From the NCBI GenBank assembly GCA_003224235.1, contig QHYU01000184.1, positions 1 through 58,104 of the forward strand: 58,104 bases of DNA, given 5' to 3'. Under the pieces are notes generated by a model. It was not told the DNA's origin, ran no database searches, and was given only the letters and a program-made list of their open reading frames with translations. The position numbers and the translations under genes are program-made. The stretch comes from Acidobacteriota bacterium (GTDB lineage: Bacteria > Acidobacteriota > Terriglobia > Acidiferrales > UBA7541). Of the stretch, positions 29,873 to 40,967 are shown in pieces; within the stretch, counting starts at the first letter, position 1, and each line of letters opens with the position of its first letter.

Positions 29873-29893
29873 TTCTTATAAAATCTACAAGAA
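29873..29893. promoter_or_regulatory. Candidate LysR-type binding site in the lysR-leuA intergenic region
   Basis: TTCTT (29873-29877) and AAGAA (29889-29893) flank exactly 11 bases, matching the T-N11-A plan of LysR operators. It lies in an AT-rich stretch (29865-29905) that stands out from the GC-rich surroundings and must carry the divergent promoters. Confidence 0.6.
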
Positions 29894-29957
29894 ATATAAA
29901 TTTGACTCCCCAGCCGCTCTGGGATTAGCTCCCAGCACTGCCCAAAGGAGCAGCAGC

Positions 29958-31163
29958 ATGGACACCGTCCACATCTTCGACACCACTCTGCGCGACGGCG
30001 AGCAATCCCCCGGCTTTTCCATGAACGTCGAGGAGAAGCTGCGGCTGGCGCGGCAGCTTGAGCAGTTGGGCGTCGATGTGATCGAAGCCGGCTTCCCTAT
30101 TGCTTCCCCAGGGGACCTCCAGGCCGTGCGCGGTGTGGCAAGCGAGATCCGGGGCTGCCGCGTGGCGGCGCTCGCCCGAGCAAGAAAGCAAGACGTGGAC
30201 GCCGCGCTCGAGGCGCTTCAGCCAGCGCGCCAGCCGCGCCTGCACATTTTCCTGGCCACTTCGGACCTGCACCTGCGCTACAAACTGCGCATCACCCGCG
30301 CTGAGGCGCTCGAGGCCATCACGAGCATGGTGCGCTACGGCCGCGAGGGATGCCCCGAAGTGGAGTTTTCCGCCGAGGACGCCAGCCGCAGCGACGTGGA
30401 ATTTCTCTGCGACGCTTTCGCAGCAGCGAAGGACGCCGGCGCCACCATCTTGAATATTCCCGATACGGTCGGCTACGCGGTGCCTGAGGAGTACGCGATG
30501 CTTTTTCATCGCGTCCGCGAGCGCCTGGGCGACCCGGCTGGTATCACGCTCAGCGCCCACTGCCACAACGACCTGGGCCTGGCGGTGGCCAATTCCCTGG
30601 CCGCCGTCCGCGCCGGGGCCCGGCAGGTCGAGTGCACAACTAACGGGATCGGCGAACGCGCCGGGAATGCCTCCCTCGAGGAAATCGTGGTGGCGCTGGC
30701 AGTGCGCCAGGCGAGCTTCGGTGTCCGCACCAATGTGCATCTGGAGAAGATCTATTCAACCAGCCGCCTGCTCTCGTCCATCACCGGCGTGGCCGTGCCG
30801 CCCAACAAGGCTGTGGTCGGCGCCAACGCCTTCGCTCACGAGGCCGGCATCCACCAGGACGGTATTATCAAGAACCCTTTGACCTACGAAATCATTTCGC
30901 CGGAGGCCGTTGGGGTGCCGTCGCGACAACTGGTGCTGGGAAAACATTCCGGGCGGAACGCACTGCGCCTCGAGTTGAAGGAGTTGGGCTACGAGACCAG
31001 CGACGCAGAGCTGACCGAGTGCTACCGGCAAGTGATCGCCGTGGCCGACCAGACCAAGCAGGTGCGCAAACGCGACCTGCTCGCCATCGTACACCAGGTG
31101 CTGCGCAAGCGGCCTGCGGCAGCCGCCGCAGCGGTAGCGCGGGATACTCCCGCAGCGACCTGA
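29958..31163 (+). CDS. leuA: 2-isopropylmalate synthase-like enzyme lacking the C-terminal regulatory domain
   Basis: Condenses acetyl-CoA with 2-oxoisovalerate in leucine synthesis. Catalytic TIM barrel: DTTLRDGEQSPGFSM near the N-terminus, ISPEAVG and AHCHNDLGLAVANSLA with metal-binding His residues, ECTTNGIGERAGNASLEEIV, then GANAFAHEAGIHQDG in the second subdomain. At 401 residues it stops after the subdomains and lacks the ~120-residue LeuA dimer/regulatory domain of typical ~510-residue enzymes, so leucine feedback inhibition may be absent. Homocitrate or citramalate synthase activity is possible, but leuB follows after 32 bases, favouring leucine synthesis. AAAGGAG precedes the ATG. 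Confidence 0.85.
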   Translation: MDTVHIFDTTLRDGEQSPGFSMNVEEKLRLARQLEQLGVDVIEAGFPIASPGDLQAVRGVASEIRGCRVAALARARKQDVDAALEALQPARQPRLHIFLATSDLHLRYKLRITRAEALEAITSMVRYGREGCPEVEFSAEDASRSDVEFLCDAFAAAKDAGATILNIPDTVGYAVPEEYAMLFHRVRERLGDPAGITLSAHCHNDLGLAVANSLAAVRAGARQVECTTNGIGERAGNASLEEIVVALAVRQASFGVRTNVHLEKIYSTSRLLSSITGVAVPPNKAVVGANAFAHEAGIHQDGIIKNPLTYEIISPEAVGVPSRQLVLGKHSGRNALRLELKELGYETSDAELTECYRQVIAVADQTKQVRKRDLLAIVHQVLRKRPAAAAAAVARDTPAAT

Positions 31164-31195
31164 CCCGTGCGGGCAAGAATCAAGATGGGCTACGC

Positions 31196-32350
<1,155 letters not shown>

Positions 32351-32700
32351 GGGAATGCGGGTATTGCTTAAGGAGAACTGAGGGATGGAGTTCAGGCATG
32401 TGTCGGTGATGGCCGCGATTGTGCCGGTCTTCAGCCGCGGTTCGGTCCGCCACGCTAGTTGAGCACAACGGGACGGCCCCCGTACCCAAGGTACGGGGGC
32501 CGTTTTGTCTAGGGCATCATGGTGCAGAATGTAGATACAAGCACCACCCTTTAGGGGCGGCACGGCTGCCGGCACCGCGACCCCCCGGGGGCCCTCCAGC
32601 CCTTGCTACCCGCCCACGAGAGTGCTAATTTCTTACCTTCCATAGCCCTAGCGCGCCCACACACGACCCTATACGAGATTGTGTAGTTCGGAGATCGGCA
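32351..32700. other. Intergenic region between leuB and the lipid cluster
   Basis: About 350 bases: the leuAB terminator at 32473-32506, then a stretch sharing the 14-base word GGCTGCCGGCACCG (32564-32577) with the region after the M64 gene (28915-28928), then the presumed promoter region of the reductase gene. No gene recognised. Confidence 0.4.
32473..32506 (+). terminator. Strong intrinsic terminator after leuB
   Basis: A perfect 13-base stem (32473-32485 with 32491-32503), loop CCAAG, followed by a short T-run. It separates the leuAB unit from the downstream lipid cluster. Confidence 0.88.
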
Positions 32701-35238
32701 TTGAGCGCACCAAGCCCAAAATTCGATTACGACCCCGCTGCAGCGGCCGACGGGAAGAGTAGAAAAGGGCCAGCCCGAGAAGCAGTTCAAGCACCCGTTC
32801 AAGGAGGAACTTCAGGGGTCGTTCGGGCGGTCGCACAGGGACAACAGCGTGTCGAGCAGTCGTCCGCCAGTTCTGGCTCAGTGATGGCAGTGGCCAGGGA
32901 AACGATTTACTGGCGGGTCGAAGGGAGCCTGCTGGACTTGAGCGCGGTGCGCCCGGTGGGCTATTTCACGTGGAACGCGCAGAGCTTCCTGGAGCGCTGG
33001 GCGAGGCGCGGGGGAGTTGCCCTGCTGGCGCTCGTTCGGCCACTTCTTTTTGCCACCGACCGGAAATTTGCCACCCGCGCGCTGCACATGCTCCTGCGGG
33101 GGGTGAGCCGCGACCGGCTGGATCTGCTGGGCGAGGAATATTTTCATTACATCCTGAAGCCGCAGCTCAAGCCGCGCGGGGTCCAGAAGCTCAAGGAATG
33201 GATGGCTTGCCACGGTCAGGTGGTGTTGGTCAGCCAGGGACTGGAGCACGTCATGCGCCCTCTTGCGGACTATCTGGGGGTCGAGCGCCTGGTGGCCAAC
33301 CGTTTGGAGTTCCGTGACGGCCGGGCTACGGGGAGGTTGCTCGACCCGGTGATCCGGCCTCGAGGCGGGCTGGCACTGCTGTTGAAGCGCGGTCCTGATG
33401 GCAGGGTTGCGCCCGCGAAGTTGGCGCGGGACCTGGGATTCGAGGCGCAGCCTGAGGTCCTGGAGGCGGCGGTGATTCCTGCCAAGCGCCCCGCGCCCTG
33501 GAATCACCGGCCCCTGGTGTTGTTCGACCAGAACAAGAAGATTGCGCCGCTTTCGGTGCGCGAATCGCTCGCTGGAAAGCAGATCCTGCTGGTAGGCGTC
33601 ACCGGGTTCATCGGCAAGGTCTGGTTGTCTTCCCTGCTCGACGACCTGCCTGAGATCGGCAAAATCTATCTTCTGATCCGGCGTCAGCGAACCGCCACGG
33701 CGCAGGAACGCTTTGAAAGAATCGTCGCGGAATCGCCGGTCTTCGACCACCTGCATGAGCGCTACGGCAATGGCTTGGCCAAGTTCCTGGGAGATCGGAT
33801 CGAGGTGGTCGAGGGTGACATCAGCCAGCCCGGGCTAGGCATGGCGCCGGAGACGCGAGCGAGGTTGCAGCGGTTGCTCGACGTGGTGGTGAACAGCTCC
33901 GGCCTGGTGGATTTCAACCCTGACCTGCGCGACGCTCTGGCAACGAACGTCGCCGGCGTAGCGCACTTGCTCGATTTTATTCGCGCCTCCGACCACGCCG
34001 GCCTGCTGCACCTTTCGACGTGCTACGTAGTGGGCGCGCGCGACGGCCGCGTCAGCGAGGAGCTGCGCCCTGACTACACCCCGGCACACCTGAGCGACTT
34101 CGACGCCGAGCGGGAGCTGCAATCGCTTGAGGAGTTGGTGAAAAAGGTTGTCGAACGCTCCGAGAGCGCCGAGCTGACCGCGGCGTTGCGCCGCCAAGCC
34201 CTGGGCAGACACGCCGAGTCCAAGAACCTGCCGGGCCCCGAGATCGAAAACCTGATCCGCCGCAACCGGGCGCGCTGGCTCCGCAACCACCTGACAAAGG
34301 CAGGAACCCGGCGCGCACAACACCTGGGTTGGCCCAACACCTATACCTTTACCAAAAGTGTGGCCGAGTCGCTGATTGCCCGACGCGGCACAGACCTGCC
34401 GGTGGCGGTAGTCCGCCCGTCGATCGTGGAGACTTCGATTGCCAGACCCTTCCGTGGCTGGAACGAAGGTATCAATACCTCGGCGCCGCTTTCATACTTG
34501 CTCGGCACTTATTTCCGGCAACTGCCGACCAATCAACGCAAGTGCCTGGACGTGATCCCGGTGGACCTGGTGTGCCGCGGGCTGACCCTGATCGCCGCGG
34601 CAGTGGTGACGCGGCGCCACCGGCGGCTCTATCAACTGGCCACCTCTGCCAGCAACCCTTGCGACATGGGGCGCTCGATCGAGCTGACCAGCTTGGCCCA
34701 TCGGAAGCACTACCGGGCGCAGCAGGGACTCGAGCATTGGCTGCGGGCGAAGTTTGAAACCATTCCAGTCTCGAAGAACCGCTACAACAAATTTTCCGTG
34801 CCGGCGCAGAAAGCGGTCGTGCAGGGCATCAATCGCGCGGCTTCGGCCCTGCAATTCAAGCTCGCGCCACTGGCCCGGCGGGAGCGCGACCTGGCGCGGC
34901 TGGAAAAACTGATCGAGCTCTACGAACCTTTCATCCTCCACAACGAGCACGTCTTCGAGGCGGAGAATGTCCAGTTGCTGTCCGAAACGCTGCCCCCTGA
35001 AGAAAAAGAAAGTTTCGGCTACCACCCCGGCACCATCGACTGGTGGGAGTACTGGATCAACATCCACATTCCGGCGCTGCGGAAGTGGTGCTATCCGCTG
35101 ATCGAAGGGCGCCCGCTCGAGACCCGGCCGCCGCGCGCGTTCCAACTGCCCCGGGCGCCAGCGAAGGACGCAGCGGCAGCCGCCGCGGCAACCTCGAGCG
35201 GCGTGCCGCAAACCAAGGCCACATGGCCATCCTCGTAA
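32701..35238 (+). CDS. Fatty acyl-CoA/ACP reductase with degenerate N-terminal HAD domain
   Basis: An 845-residue two-domain protein. Residues ~69-215 match an HAD-IB (SerB-like) fold ([19 protein letters not shown], then [13 protein letters not shown]), but motif I reads YWRVEGSLL: Arg72 and Glu74 replace both Asp residues, so it cannot be a phosphatase of the usual kind. Residues ~294 on form a male-sterility/NAD-binding reductase domain with [12 protein letters not shown] and catalytic Tyr548-x3-Lys552 (YTFTK), then the family's C-terminal block ([14 protein letters not shown]). It should reduce an activated fatty acid to an aldehyde or alcohol. The TTG at 32701 gives a low-complexity first 60 residues; ATG at 32884 is a credible alternative start. 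First gene of the lipid cluster. Confidence 0.85.
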   Translation: MSAPSPKFDYDPAAAADGKSRKGPAREAVQAPVQGGTSGVVRAVAQGQQRVEQSSASSGSVMAVARETIYWRVEGSLLDLSAVRPVGYFTWNAQSFLERWARRGGVALLALVRPLLFATDRKFATRALHMLLRGVSRDRLDLLGEEYFHYILKPQLKPRGVQKLKEWMACHGQVVLVSQGLEHVMRPLADYLGVERLVANRLEFRDGRATGRLLDPVIRPRGGLALLLKRGPDGRVAPAKLARDLGFEAQPEVLEAAVIPAKRPAPWNHRPLVLFDQNKKIAPLSVRESLAGKQILLVGVTGFIGKVWLSSLLDDLPEIGKIYLLIRRQRTATAQERFERIVAESPVFDHLHERYGNGLAKFLGDRIEVVEGDISQPGLGMAPETRARLQRLLDVVVNSSGLVDFNPDLRDALATNVAGVAHLLDFIRASDHAGLLHLSTCYVVGARDGRVSEELRPDYTPAHLSDFDAERELQSLEELVKKVVERSESAELTAALRRQALGRHAESKNLPGPEIENLIRRNRARWLRNHLTKAGTRRAQHLGWPNTYTFTKSVAESLIARRGTDLPVAVVRPSIVETSIARPFRGWNEGINTSAPLSYLLGTYFRQLPTNQRKCLDVIPVDLVCRGLTLIAAAVVTRRHRRLYQLATSASNPCDMGRSIELTSLAHRKHYRAQQGLEHWLRAKFETIPVSKNRYNKFSVPAQKAVVQGINRAASALQFKLAPLARRERDLARLEKLIELYEPFILHNEHVFEAENVQLLSETLPPEEKESFGYHPGTIDWWEYWINIHIPALRKWCYPLIEGRPLETRPPRAFQLPRAPAKDAAAAAAATSSGVPQTKATWPSS

Positions 35239-36389
35239 CCGGCGCGACCGGCTATATCGGCGCCCACATCGTGGCAGGGCTGCTCGAAGGCCACAGTGAG
35301 GCGCTCAACCTGCTGGTGCGCGCCAAAGACGCACGCGAGGCCGAGGTGCGCTTGTGGCGCGCGTTGCAGTTACACATGGATTTCCCCCGATTCTATGGTT
35401 TTCTCGAGTCGCGCATCCACATCTATCGAGGCGACCTGACCGACAAGCGTTTTGGGCTTGCCGACCAGGATTACCGGCAACTGGCGCAGTCCACCGACTC
35501 AATCATTCACTGTGCCGCGTCGCTGAACCGTAGGTCAGAAAAGAGTTGTCTGAACGTCAACCTGCGCGGCACGCTCGAGGTTGTCCAGTTGGCCCTCCGG
35601 GCGCACGGCGCGCACGGCCTGCGCCGCTTCAGTCACGTCAGCACAGTGGCCGTGGCCGGGATGCGCAAAAACGAGGTGGTCACCGAGGACGCGGCTGTCG
35701 ATTGGAACCGCTCGGACTACGACCCTTACGCGCGCACCAAGAAATTCTGCGAGCACATGATCCGCGAACTGCTGCCGGACGTGCCGCGCACCATTTTCCG
35801 CCCCAGCATTGTGCTGGGCGATAGCCGTCGTGCCGAGACCACACAATTCGACATGGTGCAAGCCTTTGTCTTCCTCGCCGGGCTGCCGGTGCTGCCGTTG
35901 CGCGCCGGCGACCAAATCGACATCGTGCCCGTGGATTACGTCGCCGATGCCATCGTGGCCCTGCACCAGAAGGAGAAGCCGGCGCACGAGATTTACCACC
36001 TCTCGTCCGGCACAGGTTCTCAGACGTATGAGGAGTTAACTGAGACTCTGGCCGCGGCACAGGGCAAACGCAGACCGCTCTTCCTGCCCAGCCTCGTGCG
36101 GCCTTTCAGCGCCGTGGTCAACTCGCTGGCGAACCGGCGCGGCAGGATCGGTCTCGGCGCGTCACTGTTGCAGGTGTTTTTGCCCTACCTGGTGTGGAAC
36201 ACCGTGTTTGACAATACGCGAGTGGCGACGGAATTGGGCCGTCGCCCCGCGCCATTCTCTCAGTACTGCTATCCGCTACTGAAATTCAGCCGCGAAACCC
36301 GCTTTACCTATCCCTATCAAGACTGGCCTGGCACTCCAGGAGAATCCGTCGCCGCCGGGGCGTCCATCGCGCAGGGGTCGAGCCGATGA
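35223..36389 (+). CDS. Extended SDR / thioester-reductase-like NAD(P)-dependent enzyme
   Basis: A 388-residue extended short-chain reductase. NAD(P)-binding [20 protein letters not shown] at the N-terminus; catalytic Tyr-x3-Lys in [26 protein letters not shown] and [16 protein letters not shown] follow, typical of male-sterility/thioester reductases and epimerases. It resembles the reductase half of the preceding gene. The ATG at 35223 overlaps the end of the upstream gene by 16 bases, and its own stop overlaps the next ATG (ATGA). It may act on the same acyl chain or aldehyde as the first reductase, or on a sugar; the tight coupling supports a shared pathway. Confidence 0.82.
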   Translation: MAILVTGATGYIGAHIVAGLLEGHSEALNLLVRAKDAREAEVRLWRALQLHMDFPRFYGFLESRIHIYRGDLTDKRFGLADQDYRQLAQSTDSIIHCAASLNRRSEKSCLNVNLRGTLEVVQLALRAHGAHGLRRFSHVSTVAVAGMRKNEVVTEDAAVDWNRSDYDPYARTKKFCEHMIRELLPDVPRTIFRPSIVLGDSRRAETTQFDMVQAFVFLAGLPVLPLRAGDQIDIVPVDYVADAIVALHQKEKPAHEIYHLSSGTGSQTYEELTETLAAAQGKRRPLFLPSLVRPFSAVVNSLANRRGRIGLGASLLQVFLPYLVWNTVFDNTRVATELGRRPAPFSQYCYPLLKFSRETRFTYPYQDWPGTPGESVAAGASIAQGSSR

Positions 36390-37864
36390 TGGACTTAATT
36401 CTCGAGGGGTGGGTCAGCGGCCTTATCGAGCTCACCAAGCTGGGCTGGATGCTCGGTGCGGGCCAGCCTTGGCAGCCAGGCGAGCCTCTGCGGCTGCTTT
36501 TCGCCGGCTACAACGGCACGCGAAACACCGGCTCAGACGTGCGCGTCGAGGAGATGCTGCGGCAAGTCCGGCGCGTTCTCGGCACCGCAAACCTCGCCCT
36601 GAGTGTGATGACGCAGAACTTCGCGTTCACCCGCGGCTATTTCGGCGATGCCACACAAGTTCATCTGCCCGACATTTTTCCGCCGTTCCTCTATCGCGAA
36701 GTGCGCAAGCACCACGGCGTGGTGGCGTGCGAAGGCTCGATGTTCAAAAGCAAGTTCGCCAACGCCTTGACGACGATGATGATCGGATCGTTGGGCATCG
36801 CGGCGGCCCAGAACAAACTTTCCATCGGCTACGGTGCTGAGGCCGGTGAGATGGATCCGCTGCTGGCCAAGATGGTGCGGCGCTACTGCGGTCAGTCGCT
36901 GGTGGTCGCGCGCAATGAGGAGTCCAGGGCGTTGCTCAGCGAACTGGGCGTGCCCACCGAACTGGGGACAGACACCGCCTGGACCTTTGAGCCGCACGGC
37001 CCCGAATACGGTCGCCAGGCGCTGCGCGCGGCTGGCTGGGATGAACGGACTCCCGTGTTGATCGTCTGCCCGATCAACCCGTTCTGGTGGCCGGTGAAGG
37101 CGTCGTTGGCAAAGTACGCCGCGCGCGCGTTGACTGGCGCATACAAGGAGAGCCATTACCGCACGGTTTACTTCCACGCCTCTGGCCCAAGCGTGGATGC
37201 GGCCTACAACCGCTACCTCACTGCGATGGGCAACGCGGTGCACAGCTTCCGGAAAAAACACAGTGTGTTTGTGGTCCTGGTGGCCATGGAGCGGCTGGAC
37301 GCCAGAGCGTGCCGGCAGATCGCCGCGCGCCTGGGAGGCGCGCCAGTATTTGCCTCCGATGATTACGACATGTACCAGCTCGTGAGCGTGCTGCGGTGCG
37401 GGCAAGCGATCGTGTCCTCGCGGTACCACGGGATTGTGACTTCGATGCCTGCACTGGTGCCCTCAGCCGGCGTAACCATGGACGAGCGCATCCGCAACCT
37501 GATGCACGAACGCGGCCATGCGCATCTGCTGCTAGCCGTGGACGACCCCGACTTGGAAGGGAAACTCCTCGGAGTGATGGAAAAACTGCAGCAGGAACGC
37601 GAGGAAGTGGCTCGGGGCATCGGCCGGACGGTAGTGAAAAACCTCAAGGCAATGGCTCGCATGGGCGTTTATCTCGAACAGTGCGTACAACGATGCTATC
37701 CGGAATTTCCCGCGCGTGGCGGCATGCATAGTTGGGAGGATTACTTGCCCCCGCTTAGCCCGAATCTGCGCAGGCTGGTGGAACCCTATGAAGGAGCCAC
37801 GGAGGCACAGAGACACGAAGAAGAAAACGGAAAGAGAGAAAAAGTCGAAGAGTTGAAAAGCTAA
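36386..37864 (+). CDS. Polysaccharide-pyruvyl-transferase-family protein
   Basis: A 492-residue protein with the pyruvyl transferase (GT-B-like) family marks: [20 protein letters not shown] near residue 35, [23 protein letters not shown] in the middle, and [20 protein letters not shown] towards the end. Family members add ketal pyruvate to surface glycans; others act on lipid-linked sugars. It is embedded in a lipid operon (ATGA overlap with the upstream reductase), so a headgroup or glycolipid substrate is plausible. The last ~25 residues (from [12 protein letters not shown]) are Glu/Lys-rich and encoded by a repeat that recurs outside the gene at 37874-37900, so the native end may be earlier. 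Confidence 0.8.
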   Translation: MMDLILEGWVSGLIELTKLGWMLGAGQPWQPGEPLRLLFAGYNGTRNTGSDVRVEEMLRQVRRVLGTANLALSVMTQNFAFTRGYFGDATQVHLPDIFPPFLYREVRKHHGVVACEGSMFKSKFANALTTMMIGSLGIAAAQNKLSIGYGAEAGEMDPLLAKMVRRYCGQSLVVARNEESRALLSELGVPTELGTDTAWTFEPHGPEYGRQALRAAGWDERTPVLIVCPINPFWWPVKASLAKYAARALTGAYKESHYRTVYFHASGPSVDAAYNRYLTAMGNAVHSFRKKHSVFVVLVAMERLDARACRQIAARLGGAPVFASDDYDMYQLVSVLRCGQAIVSSRYHGIVTSMPALVPSAGVTMDERIRNLMHERGHAHLLLAVDDPDLEGKLLGVMEKLQQEREEVARGIGRTVVKNLKAMARMGVYLEQCVQRCYPEFPARGGMHSWEDYLPPLSPNLRRLVEPYEGATEAQRHEEENGKREKVEELKS

Positions 37865-37900
37865 AGACTCGAAGGAGCCATAGAGGCACGAGACACAGAG
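37793..37900 (+). repeat. Two copies of a GGAGCCA(C/T)(G/A)GAGGCAC(A)GAGACAC repeat
   Basis: Copy 1 at 37793-37820 forms the 3' end of the pyruvyl-transferase-like gene; copy 2 at 37874-37900 lies just after its stop. Both sit in purine-rich DNA unlike the neighbouring coding sequence. It looks like a dispersed non-coding element captured by the reading frame. Confidence 0.6.
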
Positions 37901-38025
37901 AATCTAAGGATACAAAGAGCTGCGCAGAGTTGAAGTGCTGAAGAATCCGGGGGTGGAGAAAAGCAGCAATCGCAGGAATTCCCTTTCCAGGAATCTGTGC
38001 CTGGCCTCAGTGGCAGATCCCACCG

Positions 38026-39675
38026 ATGAATTTCTTGGACAACATTCTGGGACGGCTGCACCGGATGGGCGACCAGCCCGTGCTTCAGGAAGTACGAAAC
38101 GGCCATCTGGCGGTCAAAATGGGGCAGGAGTTGTCCGAGTTGGTCACCACAGCGGCGAATTTCTTGCAGGAGGCTGGCATCAAGAAAGGCGAACGTTGCG
38201 CTTTACTGGCGCATAACAGCGTCCGCTGGGTGGCGCTAGATTTGGCTCTGATAGGCAGAGGGATTATCAGCGTCCCGCTCTACGCGCGGCAGGCGCCGAA
38301 CGAATTGGTGGCTATGATGAAGGATTGCAAGCCGTCACTGCTCTGCTGCGGCGAGGAATCTCTGCGCGACGCCGTTACCCGGGCGTGGCCTGATGCTCCT
38401 CGGCGAGTGTTGTTCGACGAGATCTTCGCGCAGACCCGTAGAGATATTGGTTCCCCATTGCCGGTGGAGCTTTCCCCGAGCGACCCGGTCACGATCATCT
38501 ACACTTCGGGCACCTCGGGCGAGGCCAAGGGTGTGATCCTAACCGTCGGCAATCTCAATCACATGCTGGCTTGCACCACCGCGCGGCTCGACTTGCTAAT
38601 GCGTTCGCGGCAGGAGCCCGACCGGGTGTTCCACTATTTGCCGCTTTGTTTCGCCGGCTCGTGGATCCTACTGCTCACCAGTCTTTCCCGCTCCAGCGTG
38701 CTGACGCTTTCGACCGACCTCGCCAAGCTGGCGGACGAGATGCGCCTGGCCGATCCGCACTACTTCTTGAACGTCCCCACGGTGCTGGAAAGGATGCGCA
38801 CCGGCGTCCGCGATCAATTGGCTAAGCGCGGCGGGCTAGCATTCAAGATATTTCAAAAGGGCGAAGCGGCTTGGCTGCGCCGGCAAGCAGGTGAAGCTCG
38901 CGGATCCGATGCGATTTGGCTGGGGCTGGCGAATCGAATCGTGTTTCCCGCGGTCCGCAGGAAGCTGGGCTCGAACCTGAAGGCGCTGATCTGCGGCTCG
39001 GCGCCGCTAGCCAAAGAGACGCAGCTTTTTTTCCAGATGCTGGGCGTGCCCGTGCTGCAGGTGTACGGGCTGACTGAAACCACGGCGATCTGTACGATGG
39101 ACGATCCGCGGCGCGTCACCGCAGGCTGCGTTGGCCCCGCGATTGATGGCGTCGAGATGAGACTGGGCGAAGCCGAGGAGATCCTGGTGCGCGGCTCCAA
39201 TATCTTCCCCGGCTATTGGAACCGGCCGGAGGAAACTGCCAGAGTTTTGCGCGATGGTTGGTTCCATACCGGTGACCAGGGCGAAGTGGATAGCGCGGGC
39301 AACTGGCGCATCATCGGCCGGCTGAAAAACTTGATTATTCTCAGTTCCGGCCACAATATCGCGCCCGAGCCGATCGAAGAGAAGCTGCTTCGGCAGCTTC
39401 CCGGATCGCACCAGATGGTCTTGGTGGGCAATGGACGAAACTCCCTCTCAGCGATTGTCACCGGTGAGGTTCCGAGCGAGCGGGTGCAGGCAGCGCTCGA
39501 CGCTATAAACGGGCAACTGCCGCATTACAAGAAAATCCGCGCGTTTCACATCGAGCGCGAGCCGTTCACGATTGAAAGCGGGCTACTGACCGCCAACGGC
39601 AAACTCAAACGCGACGCTATCGCCGCCCGCTTTGCCTCGCAAATCGAAGAACTCTACCGCGAGAAGGTTACATGA
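38026..39675 (+). CDS. AMP-forming acyl-CoA/acyl-ACP synthetase (first)
   Basis: A 549-residue adenylate-forming ligase. Phosphate-binding loop IIYTSGTSGEAKGVILT, adenine site YGLTETTAICTM, GDQGEVDSAGNWRIIGRLKN with the conserved Asp and Arg, and catalytic C-terminal Lys in TANGKLKR. The long N-terminal domain fits fatty-acid-activating enzymes. It would activate a fatty acid for transfer to CoA or to the ACP encoded 1 kb downstream. The ATG at 38026 fits the family N-terminus. The next gene's ATG overlaps its stop. A 160-base gap with a repeat copy separates it from the upstream gene. Confidence 0.9.
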   Translation: MNFLDNILGRLHRMGDQPVLQEVRNGHLAVKMGQELSELVTTAANFLQEAGIKKGERCALLAHNSVRWVALDLALIGRGIISVPLYARQAPNELVAMMKDCKPSLLCCGEESLRDAVTRAWPDAPRRVLFDEIFAQTRRDIGSPLPVELSPSDPVTIIYTSGTSGEAKGVILTVGNLNHMLACTTARLDLLMRSRQEPDRVFHYLPLCFAGSWILLLTSLSRSSVLTLSTDLAKLADEMRLADPHYFLNVPTVLERMRTGVRDQLAKRGGLAFKIFQKGEAAWLRRQAGEARGSDAIWLGLANRIVFPAVRRKLGSNLKALICGSAPLAKETQLFFQMLGVPVLQVYGLTETTAICTMDDPRRVTAGCVGPAIDGVEMRLGEAEEILVRGSNIFPGYWNRPEETARVLRDGWFHTGDQGEVDSAGNWRIIGRLKNLIILSSGHNIAPEPIEEKLLRQLPGSHQMVLVGNGRNSLSAIVTGEVPSERVQAALDAINGQLPHYKKIRAFHIEREPFTIESGLLTANGKLKRDAIAARFASQIEELYREKVT

Positions 39676-40496
39676 AGAGTTTCAAGGGCAGGACGATTTC
39701 CTGGGAGCTCGCCGACGGCGTACTGGAGCTCGAGCTGCATCGCGAGCCGTGCAATGAAATCAGTTCAACGATGCTCGAAGAATTAGAGAAGTTTGCCGCG
39801 GCGCTCGAAGCCCTGACAAGCCACGCGAGCGCCGCGCCGGAAGGCCCAAGCGCATTGATCATTCACAGCGCCCGCAAAGAGGGATTCAGCGCCGGCGCCG
39901 ACCTGCGCGAGCTCTACCATCGCTCGCAAGAGCTGGCCGCGAGCGCGCGGCTGGCCAGTGTGCGCAAATTCCTTGAGCGCATCCACCGGGTGATGAACAC
40001 GATCGATGCATCGCCGCTCACCACAATTGCTGCGGTGCACGGCGTCTGCTTCGGCGGCGGCTTCGAGCTGGCGCTGGCCTGCGATCTGATTGTCGCCGAC
40101 AAAATGACGCGATTCTGTTTTCCTGAGCTGCGCCTGGGGCTGATTCCCGGCTTCGGCGGCATTCCGCGGCTGAAGCGCGACCTGGGCAACGGAGTGGTGC
40201 GCGACCTGCTGCTGACCGGGCGCAGCATCAACGCCACCAAGGCCCTGGCTGTGGGCCTGGCCTGCCAGGTGGCGGCTGAAGGTGAGGCGCTGCGCGTGGC
40301 AAGGTCCACCGCCGCCCAGGTCAGGAAATTTGATCGCGCCACCAGCGCCGCTGCAAAGCAGTTCATCAAGCCGATTCCCCACAAGGAATTGCAGCGCGAG
40401 ATCGAAATCTTTTGCGAGGTGTTCACCCGGCCGGCGGTGATGGAGGGCCTGCGCAAGTTCGTCGAAAGCACCGACGCGCTACCCTATCTGCCGTGA
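39672..40496 (+). CDS. Enoyl-CoA hydratase/isomerase (crotonase) family protein
   Basis: A 274-residue crotonase-fold protein. Oxyanion-hole blocks: EGFSAGADLREL and AAVHGVCFGGGFELALACD. The acidic residue region FCFPELRLGLIPGFGG has Glu after Pro as in many hydratases/isomerases. It probably acts on an acyl thioester, hydrating or isomerising a double bond. Its ATG overlaps the stop of the upstream ligase (ATGA), so the two are translated together. The exact reaction is not decided by sequence. Confidence 0.88.
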   Translation: MKSFKGRTISWELADGVLELELHREPCNEISSTMLEELEKFAAALEALTSHASAAPEGPSALIIHSARKEGFSAGADLRELYHRSQELAASARLASVRKFLERIHRVMNTIDASPLTTIAAVHGVCFGGGFELALACDLIVADKMTRFCFPELRLGLIPGFGGIPRLKRDLGNGVVRDLLLTGRSINATKALAVGLACQVAAEGEALRVARSTAAQVRKFDRATSAAAKQFIKPIPHKELQREIEIFCEVFTRPAVMEGLRKFVESTDALPYLP

Positions 40497-40533
40497 ACGG
40501 TCGGTGTTATGCGAGCGGGCGGGCATCCCTCTG

Positions 40534-40570
40534 AGAGATTCCTCGCCCGCTGCGGTCGGCTCGGAATGAC
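40534..40570 (-). repeat. Dispersed intergenic repeat, copy 2
   Basis: GAGATTCCTCGCCCGC...TCGGAATGAC, i.e. the complement orientation of the GTCATTCCGA...CGAGGAATCTC element. It lies between the crotonase and acyl carrier protein genes, inside the lipid cluster. Confidence 0.6.
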
Positions 40571-40625
40571 ATCCTGACAGCGGTTGGATATGTCATGCGC
40601 CACGCGCCCGCAGAAAGAGATGCCT

Positions 40626-40868
40626 ATGAGGACGCTTGAACAAACTACCGACGAAATTCTGAACCTGACGGCCACGCACTTCAAAGTGCCGCGGGCCGAG
40701 CTCGCCCCGAACGATGACTTCTTCAAGAAGCTGGGTATTGACAGCCTGCAAGCGCTCGAGCTGTTGACACGGCTGGAAAATCACTTCGGTATCGAATTGC
40801 CCGACTACGAGCTGCAAGGCGTGACTGATTTCCGTACACTCGCCAATCGCATACAATCCCGCCTCTGA
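40626..40868 (+). CDS. Acyl carrier protein
   Basis: An 80-residue carrier protein. The phosphopantetheine site is Ser40 in KLGIDSLQALELLTRLE; the preceding and following helices fit ACP (LAPNDDFFKK, then FGIELPDYELQGVTDFRTLA). It is distinct from a housekeeping AcpP by sequence and location, between a crotonase and an acyl-activating ligase, so it is probably the dedicated carrier of this pathway. The start is ATG at 40626 (GAGA a few bases upstream) or ATG at 40620; longer starts are unlikely. Confidence 0.92.
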   Translation: MRTLEQTTDEILNLTATHFKVPRAELAPNDDFFKKLGIDSLQALELLTRLENHFGIELPDYELQGVTDFRTLANRIQSRL

Positions 40869-40967
40869 TGGAAATTGGTTGAAGCACAAAGAGAAAGCGC
40901 GTGAATGCAACGACTGGCGGCCAGAAGCTCGCCTACGCGTGCATTGGCTCCGACTCAACAGACCACA

